A DNA stretch of 64,000 nucleotides, taken from assembly GCA_017935745.1 (NCBI GenBank), contig JAGBGX010000010.1, positions 186,001 to 250,000 on the forward strand, written 5' to 3'. The position numbers and the translations under genes are program-made. This document shows positions 43,243-52,136 of the stretch, piece by piece (the first letter of the stretch is position 1; every line of letters starts with the position of its first letter). The notes below the pieces were generated by a model. The model saw only the letters and a program-made list of their open reading frames with translations. It was not told where the DNA came from and did no database searches. This DNA is from Treponema sp. Lineage in GTDB: Bacteria > Spirochaetota > Spirochaetia > Treponematales > Treponemataceae.

Positions 43243-44437
43243 ATGTGCATAATTAAAAAGATAAGGGGAAAAAGAAAAAAAGTGTCTTCTAAATCAATTT
43301 CAAAATCAGTGATTTGGCAACTTAGTGAAAAATTTGCATTGTATGGATTTGTGTTTTTTACAATTTTTATTGTTAGTTGTGAAAATAGCAATAAAAATGA
43401 ATTATACGACTCTGAACTAATTAAAAAAGAATTTCTGTGTCCCACCTCTGTAGAATCGGTACGTGGTAATAAAATGGGGGGGGTATAGGCAATTGAGACT
43501 TCCAGGTCTTATTGTTTCTGATAATGATACTTTGCTAGTTGCGTTAGAAGCAAGGTACACAGAATCAGACGATGGTTTTAAAGACTGTCTGGTTTATAGA
43601 AGTTCTGATTATGGTGAATCTTGGAATCGTGTTTTGGTTATTGGCAATGGATATGAGGTAATAGGGAATCCTGTTTTATTAAACTATCATGGTGGAGTAG
43701 CATTATGTGTATCGTCTGGATATCTGACTGGAGAAGGCGGAAAAATATTAATTTACCATAGTTTAGATGATGGGCTGAATTGGTCATCTGCTCAAGATAT
43801 AACTTCGGATATACAGGCTGATTTTACTTATATGTTTGTGCCAGGTCCATCTCATGGTACTATGTTTTCTTCTGGTAAAGTATTTATTCCTTGTTGGCAA
43901 CTCGAAACAAATACTTCTGGGTACGGTATTTCATATATAATTAGTGATGACAATATAAAATCATGGAAGCGAATAAATATAGATTTAGATTCAAGTATTT
44001 CAGATCCAACAGAATGGTGTATGGTAGAATGTGGTCAAGGGGTATTATATGGTAACATTCGTTCGACTTCGGGTTTTCGAGGCGAGGTGTTCATAAAAAA
44101 TAATACTGTTATTAGTTCATCTTTAAATAAAAAACTAACTGATCCAAATTGTTTTGGCAGTTGTGTAAAATTTTATCATAGACCGAATGTTATTTTATTT
44201 TCTAATTGTGATAATTCAGAGTCTAGAAAAAATCTTGTTTTAAAAGGAAGTTGTTCTGATTTAGAATCAATAGATTTTGTGTTGGAGCAAACAATAGAAG
44301 TAGGGATAGCAGGATATTCAGATATAGCGGTAGATTCAAGGGGTGCTATATACATTGTATATGAAGTTAACTATGGGTTAGAACCAATGATGCTTGCTAT
44401 AACAAGTTATAAAAATTTCAAAAAAATAGAAAGATGA
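43243..44437 (+). CDS. BNR-repeat exo-sialidase lipoprotein, phase-variable and OFF
   Basis: Two frames (43243-43488 and from 43463) form one gene interrupted at an eight-G tract (43476-43483). With seven G (or ten) the frame continues as NKMGGYRQLRLPGLIVSDNDT. The joined protein is about 397 residues. The C-terminal part is a sialidase: an Arg-Leu-Pro (RLP) site in place of the common RIP, then LLVALEARYTESDDGFKDC, and Asp-boxes SSDYGESW and SLDDGLNW. The N-terminus is a basic stretch, a hydrophobic stretch and the lipobox IVSC, so the product would sit on the cell surface or in the periplasm. Its first ~20 residues copy those of the downstream flippase. As printed it stops at 43486. Confidence 0.8.
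43476..43483 (+). repeat. poly-G tract (8 G), OFF state of the sialidase
   Basis: Eight G directly before the sialidase domain. The present frame meets a stop just after it; one fewer or two more G restores the gene. Confidence 0.85.
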
Positions 44438-44479
44438 ATTTTTTTGAAATTATGAATGTATTGCGACCAAAAAAAAATA

Positions 44480-45874
44480 ATGGCTTCAAAATCAATTTCA
44501 AAATCAGTAGTTTGGCAATTAGCAGGTAAGTTTGCTCTTCAGGGTATTACTTTCTTTACAACGCCGATTTTTACACGCCTTTTATCGCCAAGTGATTACG
44601 GTTATACATCTTTGTATATGTCTTGGAGTGTTATTCTTGGATTGATTGTTGGGTTGCAAACGTGTGGATCTTTACAAAACGCACTTTTAAAATATTCAAA
44701 AGAAGAGCAGGAACGGTATTGTAGCAGTGTAATGAGCATTTCGTTCTTATCTTTCTTGGTTTGTCTTATAATTGCGTTAGTATTTAATAATAGTTTATCA
44801 ACTTTGCTTTCCTTAAGAAAAGATTTAATTATTTTGCTGGTTTGTCAAAGTTTTGCAAATTATATAGTTGCTTTTTATGTAGATAAATGTAATTCATTAA
44901 AGCAGGTTGAAAAATCAACTTTTTTATCTGTTGTCCAAACAGTGTTTTCTATTTTGCTTTCATTATTTTTTGTATTTGTTTTTAAAAATGATAAAGCAGT
45001 TGCAAAAATTTATGGAAATGCAATTCCAGTAGTTATTGTTGGATTTGTAATATTGATAATAATTTATGTAAAGGGAAAATGCTTTTGGAATTGGAGTTAT
45101 AATAAGTTTTGTTTTACTCTTACATTTCCATTGATTTTTCACGGTATAGGGCATCTTGTTTTTTCACAAAGTGACAGAATCATGTTACAGAAAATGATGG
45201 ATTCAAAAACATTGGGAATTTATAGTGTATCTTTTTCTTTATGTTCTGTTCTTAGCATTATTTACTCAGCTCTTAATTCTGCATGGCTGCCTTTTTATTA
45301 TGATTTGAAAATGGAGAATCAGAGAGAAGAAATTTTATATCATTCAAAGCGATATATAAAATTTTTTACAGTACTTACATTGGGATTTATGTTACTTGCG
45401 AGTGATGTGTTTAATATCATGGCTCCGGTTTCATATAAAGAAGGTTTGAGAGTAATTCCATTATTCGTTTGCTCTCATTTCTTTAATTTTTTGTATCTTT
45501 TTCCTATAAATTTTGAATTTTATCATGAAAAAACAAAATTGATTTCTATGGTTACTTTCAGTGCGGCAGTGATAAATATTGTTATAAATTGGATTCTTAT
45601 TCCTTCTTACGGAATTTTTGGTGCTGCCGTTGGAACATTGTGTGCACATATTTTACTTTTTATATTTCATGAGATTATTGCAAGAGTAATGGGGAAATAT
45701 GATTATGAATATCGAAATCCACTATTGTTTATTATTCCGATAATAATAGTGATTCTTTTTTGCAACTTGTTTTTAATTGTTCCCGACATTTCGGCTTGGA
45801 TAAGATGGTTAATAGCTTGCGTTTTAGGAATCATTACTCTGTTAGATATTATAAAAAAAGGAAGCATTTTCTAA
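44480..45874 (+). CDS. polysaccharide flippase (Wzx/MATE-like)
   Basis: 464 residues from ATG 44480, chosen because the shared SKSISKSV motif begins just after it. A longer frame to 44456 adds an unrelated basic stretch. About 12-14 hydrophobic helices, with the Wzx-type IFTRLLSPSDYGYTSLYMSW near the N-terminus and GAAVGTLCAHILLFIFHE in the later half. It moves undecaprenyl-linked repeat units across the inner membrane, consistent with a Wzx/Wzy pathway, since a polymerase-like gene lies downstream. No fault is visible. Confidence 0.85.
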   Translation: MASKSISKSVVWQLAGKFALQGITFFTTPIFTRLLSPSDYGYTSLYMSWSVILGLIVGLQTCGSLQNALLKYSKEEQERYCSSVMSISFLSFLVCLIIALVFNNSLSTLLSLRKDLIILLVCQSFANYIVAFYVDKCNSLKQVEKSTFLSVVQTVFSILLSLFFVFVFKNDKAVAKIYGNAIPVVIVGFVILIIIYVKGKCFWNWSYNKFCFTLTFPLIFHGIGHLVFSQSDRIMLQKMMDSKTLGIYSVSFSLCSVLSIIYSALNSAWLPFYYDLKMENQREEILYHSKRYIKFFTVLTLGFMLLASDVFNIMAPVSYKEGLRVIPLFVCSHFFNFLYLFPINFEFYHEKTKLISMVTFSAAVINIVINWILIPSYGIFGAAVGTLCAHILLFIFHEIIARVMGKYDYEYRNPLLFIIPIIIVILFCNLFLIVPDISAWIRWLIACVLGIITLLDIIKKGSIF

Positions 45875-45875
45875 A

Positions 45876-46901
45876 ATGTCTATTTCAAAAACGACAATAA
45901 TAATAAAGGTATTATCTAAATTCCATTTGTTTGGTGCAATTAGTTATCTCTATGCACATAATTTGTTAGATTGTAGAATAATTATTCTTTCGGATTTCCA
46001 TGTGCCTTCAAACAGGTTTAGGGTATTAAAAGAGGATTGCAAATTTATAAATTTTCCATTCGAGTTTTATTATATTGATAAGTCTTTTTCTTTATCTGAT
46101 TTAGGAAAATTTAATAACTTGATTGTCATGAATGCTATGTCAGTTCCATATAATATTATTATTTCACTTTTTCGACAGAATACTTTTAGGCGTATAAAAT
46201 GTGTTTTATTTGATGAGGGAATGGGAACATATTGTGATAAGAGATATTGGTATAATTACAGACGGAGTGTTTGGAAAAAAAGTACAATTGTTTTTTATAT
46301 AAAAGATTTTTTTGTAATGTTCTTGTGTAAAATTTTAAGAATTATTTGCATTGATAAAATAGAAAAGTTTACTTTGTTTTATTTGCTAGGCGGTGCTTTA
46401 CATAAAAATAAGCAGGTTATAAATGCGTATAATTATTTTTTTGAGAATGTGTATCCAGTTCAAAATCAGATATTACAAAAAGAATATAACATTCTTTTTA
46501 TTTCTGATTGTTTAAATTCGTATTTAAAAAACCAAGAAGATGAAATACCGATTTATAATTTCTTAATTTCAAAAGTTAGAGAAAAATATGCAAATGCTAC
46601 AATATATTTTAAACCACATCCTAGCGAAATAAATGATGGATTAGAACGTTTTAAAGATTTGGATTGTGAAGTTTTAAATATATCATTGTCGGCAGAGGAT
46701 TTATTTAAAACAGAAGAAATATCATTAGTTGTTGGTCTAGGGACAACATCACTAATGACAAGTGCATTATTTTTTAATATAAAAACGATTTGTCTTATGG
46801 ATTACTTACCTATGGAAAAAGTAATAGATTCAAAATTGAAATTTATTTTGCAATATAAAAAATGGATATCAGAATTAGAGGAGATTTGTAAGATTTTATG
46901 A
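45876..46901 (+). CDS. sialyltransferase-like glycosyltransferase (GT52/polysialyltransferase-type motifs)
   Basis: 341 residues. Carries the three motifs of bacterial sialyltransferases: D/E-D/E-G as FDEGMGTY (about residues 113-120), HP as FKPHPSE (about residues 247-253), and the Ser/Thr motif as GLGTTSLMTS (about residues 288-297). These enzymes use CMP-nonulosonic acids, so this is the most likely user of the CMP-sugar made by the locus. It is cytoplasmic or membrane-associated. The linkage formed is not inferable. It overlaps the next gene by 4 bases. Confidence 0.65.
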   Translation: MSISKTTIIIKVLSKFHLFGAISYLYAHNLLDCRIIILSDFHVPSNRFRVLKEDCKFINFPFEFYYIDKSFSLSDLGKFNNLIVMNAMSVPYNIIISLFRQNTFRRIKCVLFDEGMGTYCDKRYWYNYRRSVWKKSTIVFYIKDFFVMFLCKILRIICIDKIEKFTLFYLLGGALHKNKQVINAYNYFFENVYPVQNQILQKEYNILFISDCLNSYLKNQEDEIPIYNFLISKVREKYANATIYFKPHPSEINDGLERFKDLDCEVLNISLSAEDLFKTEEISLVVGLGTTSLMTSALFFNIKTICLMDYLPMEKVIDSKLKFILQYKKWISELEEICKIL

Positions 46902-47881
46902 AATTTCTATTAAAGAATAGACTTAAAAACATTGTTAATAAATCTCCTTTTGCATTCCTATTTAATTATTTTTATCTTTCTTTTTGCAGGGCTGATGAAA
47001 AACAAAAAAAAGTTGTAAATAATAAAAAAGATTCTAATTATATATATGTAATTCGTCCAAGGACAGATTGTGTAGAGGGATTGCTGTCACTTTTTTTAGG
47101 TGTGATGAAGAACATTGTATTTGCTCATGAGAAAAATCTTCAGTTTTACATTGATTTTAAAAGATATAAAACGCAGTATTCTGTTTCTGATGCTGAAAAT
47201 GCGTGGGAATATTTTTTTAAACAACCGTCTTTGCAAGAGGTAAATTTAAAAAAGACAAATTATATTTTATCAGGCTTTACATTTAGGCAATTAAAAAATA
47301 AAACAGATTTATTTTCTGAATGTGTATTTTATAATAACGAAATAAAAAATAAATCAAAACAATTAATTAGGAAGTATATTTTTTTTTCTGATCTGGTAAA
47401 AGAACGCTTGGATAAAGAATTTGCTATTTTGAAGTATGATATTACAGAAGCCATAGGTGTATATTTAAGAGGTACTGATTATGTAAAATTAAAACCTTCT
47501 GGAGAACCTGTGCAACCAGGTGTAGAACAGGTAAGTTTACAAATAGATACTTTTCTAGAAAAATATCCTAATTCAAATATTTTCCTTGTTACGGAGGATT
47601 ATGAAATTTATAGTTTCTTAGATGAAAAATATAAAGAAAAACTCTTTATTAAAGAAAATGATACTTTCATACATAATTTTAGCGGAGATAATTTTCTTAG
47701 CAAATCTGAAGTGTTAAATGATGACAGAATTGAAAGAGGCATAAATTATTTAGTAAAAATAATCCTTCTTTCATATTGCAAGTATTTTATAAGCTCAATT
47801 ACTAATGGCTCGATTTCTGCTTATCTGCTAAAGGACGGTAATTTTACAGACGAATATATTTTTAATTTGGGGCATTATTAA
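46898..47881 (+). CDS. fucosyltransferase-fold glycosyltransferase (putative)
   Basis: 327 residues. It starts with a basic/hydrophobic anchor-like stretch. Later, IGVYLRGTDYVKLKPSG has the R-G-T-D-Y motif typical of the nucleotide-binding part of alpha-1,2/1,6-fucosyltransferase-like enzymes, followed by NIFLVTEDYEIYSFL. The sugar donor is not known. It overlaps its neighbours by 1-4 bases and reads as part of the same operon. Confidence 0.55.
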   Translation: MKFLLKNRLKNIVNKSPFAFLFNYFYLSFCRADEKQKKVVNNKKDSNYIYVIRPRTDCVEGLLSLFLGVMKNIVFAHEKNLQFYIDFKRYKTQYSVSDAENAWEYFFKQPSLQEVNLKKTNYILSGFTFRQLKNKTDLFSECVFYNNEIKNKSKQLIRKYIFFSDLVKERLDKEFAILKYDITEAIGVYLRGTDYVKLKPSGEPVQPGVEQVSLQIDTFLEKYPNSNIFLVTEDYEIYSFLDEKYKEKLFIKENDTFIHNFSGDNFLSKSEVLNDDRIERGINYLVKIILLSYCKYFISSITNGSISAYLLKDGNFTDEYIFNLGHY

Positions 47882-49038
47882 TGGGTAATAATTTATTTCG
47901 TAATTTTTTATTATCTGTATATTTATTATTATTATTTGCCAATCGTTATTTTGGTATTGCTATAATTAATTTATTGCTTTATGCATTTGGATTTATATGT
48001 TTTTTGTTTTATTTTTTTAGAGCAATAGAGGGCAGAATTCGGTTTTGCTTTAAAACTTTTTTTTTAGTTATTTGTTTACTTATAAATATTATTTTTGTTA
48101 TCAATTATAATCAAAACCTTTCTTTTTTTTCTGTTTTTATAGCTGCTTCTTATTTTGGAGCTGCTTTATTAATGAATAACACTGTAATCAAATCAAAATT
48201 ATCATATTTGCCATTTATTTTTAATTGTTTTTATCTTGCGTTATTTTATATTAGAGATAGAAGTTTTGTTAATGTGTTCGCAGATCAAAGTGTTAATTAT
48301 GTTTCAATAATGATGATTCTATCATTATTTCCAATATACATATCGCAATATCAAAATGGCTTAAAGAGAAGTAACTACGGTGTTATTTGTATTTCAATCT
48401 TTTTTTCTGTTTTAGCATTAGGAAGAGGTGGCATACTATCTTGTATTTTATTACTTTTTCTAACTATTTATTATCGAATATTTAACGAAAAATTAAAAAG
48501 AAATGCAATTCTTATGGTTATGGTTGTGATGGTCGGAATTATCTTCATGGGATTATTGGCGGTTATTTTACCTCGATTATTAGGACATTTGCCGGGATTT
48601 CAAGAAAAAGGTATGGATTCAAATGGACGTTTATTAGTTTGGGGTATATGGCTAGCAAAGAATTTTTCTTCTGCAAAGGGAATAATTTTTGGAGAAAATG
48701 TTATATCAAATATTCCAGATGTGTTTCCGCATTTACATAATTCATATTTAATGTTTTATGCAGATTACGGCTTGATAGGATTTCTTTTTTGTATTTTTTG
48801 TTTAATAAAATTGGGAGCATTTTTGCATAAGACCAATACGTCTTTGTTTTCACTATTCTTTGTGTTTTGTTTCAGAGCTTTTACGGATGTTGTATTTGGA
48901 AATTTCTATGGAGATTTTTTTCTATTCTATTTTATTATTATATATTTTTATAAGTCAAAAAAATTATTTTCTGTTTATGATAAGTTTTCTGTATTTGCAA
49001 GGAGAAAAGAAAATTGCAAAAATTTATCGATACAATAA
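47881..49038 (+). CDS. O-antigen/capsule polymerase-like membrane protein (Wzy type)
   Basis: 385 residues, very hydrophobic, 10-12 predicted helices, with one larger periplasmic loop (around residues 225-285, PRLLGHLPGFQEKGMDSNGRLLVWG). The R-x-x-x-W-x pattern in that loop is usual for Wzy/O-antigen ligase-like enzymes. There is no strong sequence identity to a named gene, as is common in this family. Its position after the flippase and between glycosyltransferases supports polymerase function. Confidence 0.75.
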   Translation: MGNNLFRNFLLSVYLLLLFANRYFGIAIINLLLYAFGFICFLFYFFRAIEGRIRFCFKTFFLVICLLINIIFVINYNQNLSFFSVFIAASYFGAALLMNNTVIKSKLSYLPFIFNCFYLALFYIRDRSFVNVFADQSVNYVSIMMILSLFPIYISQYQNGLKRSNYGVICISIFFSVLALGRGGILSCILLLFLTIYYRIFNEKLKRNAILMVMVVMVGIIFMGLLAVILPRLLGHLPGFQEKGMDSNGRLLVWGIWLAKNFSSAKGIIFGENVISNIPDVFPHLHNSYLMFYADYGLIGFLFCIFCLIKLGAFLHKTNTSLFSLFFVFCFRAFTDVVFGNFYGDFFLFYFIIIYFYKSKKLFSVYDKFSVFARRKENCKNLSIQ

Positions 49039-49922
49039 TTCTTACTTACAATGAACATTTGCATATACGCCGTGCAGTTGAAAATGCTAAACGTATTTCC
49101 AATAATGTTTTTGTTTTGGATTCTTTTTCTACAGATGACACAGTTGCTTTGGCTCTGGCTGCTGGAGCTACAGTTCTTCAAAATCCATGGCATAACAATT
49201 ATGCTGATCAGTTGAACTGGGGACTGGAACATTTTAATTTCACATCACCTTGGATAATGCGATTAGATGCTGATGAATTTTTGACGGAAGAATTAATTGA
49301 AGAGATTAATTTTAAAATAAATTCTATTGATGAAAACATTTCAGGAATTATTCTAAAACGACGTTATTATTTTATGGGTAAATGGGTAAATCATGGTATA
49401 TACCCAGTAAAATTATTAAGAATTTTTAGAACTGGTAAAGGGGTGTGTGAATCTAGGTGGATGGATGAACATATCGTATTATCAGAAGGTAAAACTATTG
49501 AATTTACTTATGATTTTATTGATGAAAATTTAAATACAATTAATTGGTGGACAGGGAAACATAACAATTACGCAATCAGAGAAGCGATTGATTATTTGGA
49601 TATAACCTATAATATTTGTGGATATTCAGAAAATGATAAAGATGATAAAGGTGCTCAAGCAAATAAAAAAAGAGATGCAAAGCATAGGTATTATAAATTA
49701 CCTATTTTTATTAGACCTTTTTTATATTTTCTTTACAGATATTTTATAAAAAGAGGATTTGTTGAAGGAAAAGTAGGATTAATATTTAATTTTTTACAGG
49801 GTTATTGGTATAGATTCTTGGTAGATTGTCAAATTTTTGAAATAGAAAGAAATTGTGGTCATGACAAGAAAAAAATAAAACAATATTTACTAACTAACTA
49901 TAAAATTAATATTGGAGAATAA
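49014..49922 (+). CDS. glycosyltransferase family 2
   Basis: 302 residues. The start is TTG 49014, with AAGGAG nine bases upstream; it overlaps the polymerase gene by 25 bases. GT-A fold: TIILTYNEHLHIRRAVENA, the metal-binding IMRLDADEFL (D-x-D), and WMDEHIVL downstream. The C-terminal part has a YFIKRGFVEGKVGLIF membrane-associated stretch. It transfers a nucleotide-activated sugar to the growing lipid-linked unit. Donor and acceptor are unknown. Confidence 0.85.
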   Translation: MQKFIDTIILTYNEHLHIRRAVENAKRISNNVFVLDSFSTDDTVALALAAGATVLQNPWHNNYADQLNWGLEHFNFTSPWIMRLDADEFLTEELIEEINFKINSIDENISGIILKRRYYFMGKWVNHGIYPVKLLRIFRTGKGVCESRWMDEHIVLSEGKTIEFTYDFIDENLNTINWWTGKHNNYAIREAIDYLDITYNICGYSENDKDDKGAQANKKRDAKHRYYKLPIFIRPFLYFLYRYFIKRGFVEGKVGLIFNFLQGYWYRFLVDCQIFEIERNCGHDKKKIKQYLLTNYKINIGE

Positions 49923-49955
49923 TTATGGAAGATAAAAACGTAACAGCTGCCAATC

Positions 49956-49983
49956 TTAGACTAATATACATAGATTAGTCTAA
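49956..49983. terminator. perfect 10-bp hairpin after the glycosyltransferase
   Basis: TTAGACTAAT (49956-49965) and its exact complement ATTAGTCTAA (49974-49983) with an eight-base loop, followed by AT-rich sequence. It lies in the 269-base gap before the next gene, which otherwise holds a 17-codon ATG frame and an extended -10 element. Confidence 0.5.
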
Positions 49984-50086
49984 ATTATTAGGTATTTATT
50001 TGGCTTATTTGAATTTAAAAAATAATATAGTAAATATAATGATAAATTTATTTCATATACCTTTATTTTTTCTGTTATTTGGAATT

Positions 50087-50095
50087 TGTTATAAT
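50087..50095 (+). promoter_or_regulatory. extended -10 promoter of the LbetaH acetyltransferase
   Basis: TGTTATAAT (50087-50095), a perfect extended -10, about 97 bases before ATG 50192. No clear -35. Confidence 0.5.
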
Positions 50096-50191
50096 GGTTA
50101 GTGATTTAAGAAAAAATGTTAAAGGATGTTAATACATATATCTTTTTACAGATTTTTTGTTATCCATTTTTTTATAAAGAAGTTTATTTAG

Positions 50192-50773
50192 ATGTCACGA
50201 AGCGTTAAAGAAATTATTTATCTGGCAAGCAGTCTTATAGCTACAAAACTTTTTGTACCTTCTGCCCGATTGTTACGTATTCCCTGTGATATTCGTGGTA
50301 AGAAGGGAATTGATTTTGGACATGGACTAACCACAGGTTATGGCTGTCGTTTTGAATCATTTTCAGAAGATGGAAATAAAACTCTTTTTTTTGGGAACAA
50401 TGTTCAATTAAACGATTATGTACATATAAATGCAGTTAAGAGTGTCTGTATTGGAGATAATGTTTTAATTGCAAGTAAAGTATTTATTACTGATTTGGCA
50501 CATGGTTCTTATTGTGGTGATGAGAAGGACTCTTTACCTGACACAATTGTAAAAGACAGACCTTTAAGTTACAAGCCTGTTGTTATTGAAAATAATGTTT
50601 GGATTGGGGAGCTTTGTTCTATTCTTCCCGGTGTAACAATAGGTGAGAATAGCATAATTGGTGCGAACAGCGTGGTAACAAAGTCTATCCCTGCGAATTC
50701 AATTGCGGCAGGAAATCCGGCTAAAGTAATCAAACAATATAATTTTGAAACAAAACGCTGGGAGAAAGTATAG
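50192..50773 (+). CDS. LbetaH-type acetyltransferase of glycan locus
   Basis: 193 residues. Hexapeptide-repeat acetyltransferase of the maltose/galactoside type: NVQLNDYVHINAVKSVCIGDNVLIASKVFITDLAHG, VVIENNVWIGELCSILPGVTIGENSIIGANSVVTKSIP, with the usual repeated I-G-x2-x4 periodicity and the N-P-A-K-V end. It O-acetylates a sugar hydroxyl. It has its own promoter-like element and lies just before the convergent ATPase gene. Confidence 0.82.
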   Translation: MSRSVKEIIYLASSLIATKLFVPSARLLRIPCDIRGKKGIDFGHGLTTGYGCRFESFSEDGNKTLFFGNNVQLNDYVHINAVKSVCIGDNVLIASKVFITDLAHGSYCGDEKDSLPDTIVKDRPLSYKPVVIENNVWIGELCSILPGVTIGENSIIGANSVVTKSIPANSIAAGNPAKVIKQYNFETKRWEKV

Positions 50774-50846
50774 AAAATGACTTTATTTTATGGACATAAC
50801 GAGTGTATGCAGGCGGGTTTTTGAATTACGGAGAATAAAACATTTT

Positions 50847-52016
50847 TTACACTTTCAATGTTTTCCATGATGCTAACTCTCCATATTGTGTTTGCATGGT
50901 TACTTCGCCTGTATAAATAACTTTGCAGAAGTCTTCTTTTTCATTAGCGAACTTTACCCAATGCTTTAGGTTTTTGAAATAGTCAGGAGAGTAGGTTGAA
51001 CCAGCTTTTATTTCCCATGCGGTCGGCTGTTCTTTTCCATCTGATGAGATTTTGTTGGTTATCAAGTCAATTTCTATACCGTTTTTGTCTCGCCAGAATG
51101 ATATGTTCGGGTCTTTTCCGCTATTAAATGATGTTGCTCTGAATCTGTTTATGGCAAGGTTCTCAAATAAATTGCCGCACAGATAGTGAGATTTCAGTTG
51201 TGTGGCATTCTGAATTTCTAGAAGGGAACAGGCAAGTCCTGTATCTGTAAAATAGAGTTTGGGGCTTTTTACAAGTCTTTTTGTGTAGTTGCGGTAGTCG
51301 GGCTTTAAAAGATAGATGATAAAGCTTGTTTCTAAAAGTGAAATCCACTCTTTTGCTGTTGTTGCTCCAATACCGCAGTCGTCGGCAAGGTTCTGATAGT
51401 TCAGAAGCTTGCCGATTCTTCCTGTGCAAAGTTTTACGAATCTTGTGAATGTTTCTAGATTGCCTATATTTTTCAGCTGTCTTACATCACGTTCAACATA
51501 AAGGTTTGTGTAGTCTCGATAAAACTGTTCCGGCGGAATGTGTGCGTCAAAAATACGCGGATATCCTCCTGTGAATATTTGTTCTTCCACAGTGTCTGGC
51601 AGGATGTTTGCTTCTTTTTGTTCTTCATAAGAAAATGGCAGTAATTTAATAACTGATGTTCGTCCCGCCAAAGATTGTGAGATTGCTTCCATCACATTCA
51701 GATTTTGTGAACCTGTAAGCACATACATTCCTTTTTCGCCCGCAAGGTCTACATGAGTTTGTAGATATGAAAAAAGTACCGGTACACGCTGTGCTTCATC
51801 TATTATCGTGTGGTTTGGATATGTTTTTAGAAATCCTTTGCAGTCGGTAGTGCAAAATTCCCGCATTTCAGGGTCTTCCAAAGATACATAGTTCCATTCA
51901 GGAAGCAACATTCGTGCAAGCGTTGTTTTTCCTGACTGACGAGGTCCTGTGATGGTTACTGTCGGATACATGGAAAGTAAAGAAATTAAGTGTTTAGAAA
52001 TACTTCTGTTAATCAT
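50847..52016 (-). CDS. AAA (AAA_14) ATPase with DUF4143 domain
   Basis: 389 residues from ATG 52016. An upstream extension to 52088 runs through the inverted repeat and is rejected. ATPase core: VTITGPRQSGKTTLARM (Walker A), TIIDEAQRVPVLFSYLQ (Walker B), YVLTGSQNL (sensor). The DUF4143 domain follows with RDVRQL, a DDCGIGATTAKEWISLLE helix-turn-helix-like segment, and a C-terminal WRDKNGIEIDLI ... AWEIKAGS nuclease-like (PD-(D/E)xK pattern) end. Families of this kind are common mobile or defence-associated genes. It is on the opposite strand from the sugar operon. Confidence 0.85.
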   Translation of the reverse strand: MINRSISKHLISLLSMYPTVTITGPRQSGKTTLARMLLPEWNYVSLEDPEMREFCTTDCKGFLKTYPNHTIIDEAQRVPVLFSYLQTHVDLAGEKGMYVLTGSQNLNVMEAISQSLAGRTSVIKLLPFSYEEQKEANILPDTVEEQIFTGGYPRIFDAHIPPEQFYRDYTNLYVERDVRQLKNIGNLETFTRFVKLCTGRIGKLLNYQNLADDCGIGATTAKEWISLLETSFIIYLLKPDYRNYTKRLVKSPKLYFTDTGLACSLLEIQNATQLKSHYLCGNLFENLAINRFRATSFNSGKDPNISFWRDKNGIEIDLITNKISSDGKEQPTAWEIKAGSTYSPDYFKNLKHWVKFANEKEDFCKVIYTGEVTMQTQYGELASWKTLKV

Positions 52017-52026
52017 ATCTGTAATG

Positions 52027-52069
52027 ATACTGGACAAAACAACTTTTGAAAAGTGGATTTGTCCAGTAT
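52027..52069. promoter_or_regulatory. operator-like perfect 12-bp inverted repeat upstream of the AAA/DUF4143 gene
   Basis: ATACTGGACAAA (52027-52038) and its exact complement (52058-52069), separated by 19 bases, centred about 32 bases upstream of the ATG on the minus strand. It fits a binding site for a dimeric regulator, perhaps the protein itself through its helix-turn-helix-like segment. Confidence 0.5.
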
Positions 52070-52136
52070 TTATAAAAATTTCTCTCAAAAAATTACTATA
52101 TTGAACTTTTTAAAAACTAAAAGAGGTTTTTGCAAA

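Noticed and set aside
44469-44477. A9 run just before the flippase ATG as a further contingency tract
   Set aside because: It lies in the untranslated stretch or in an optional extension, so length change would not break the gene from ATG 44480. It could affect only spacing.
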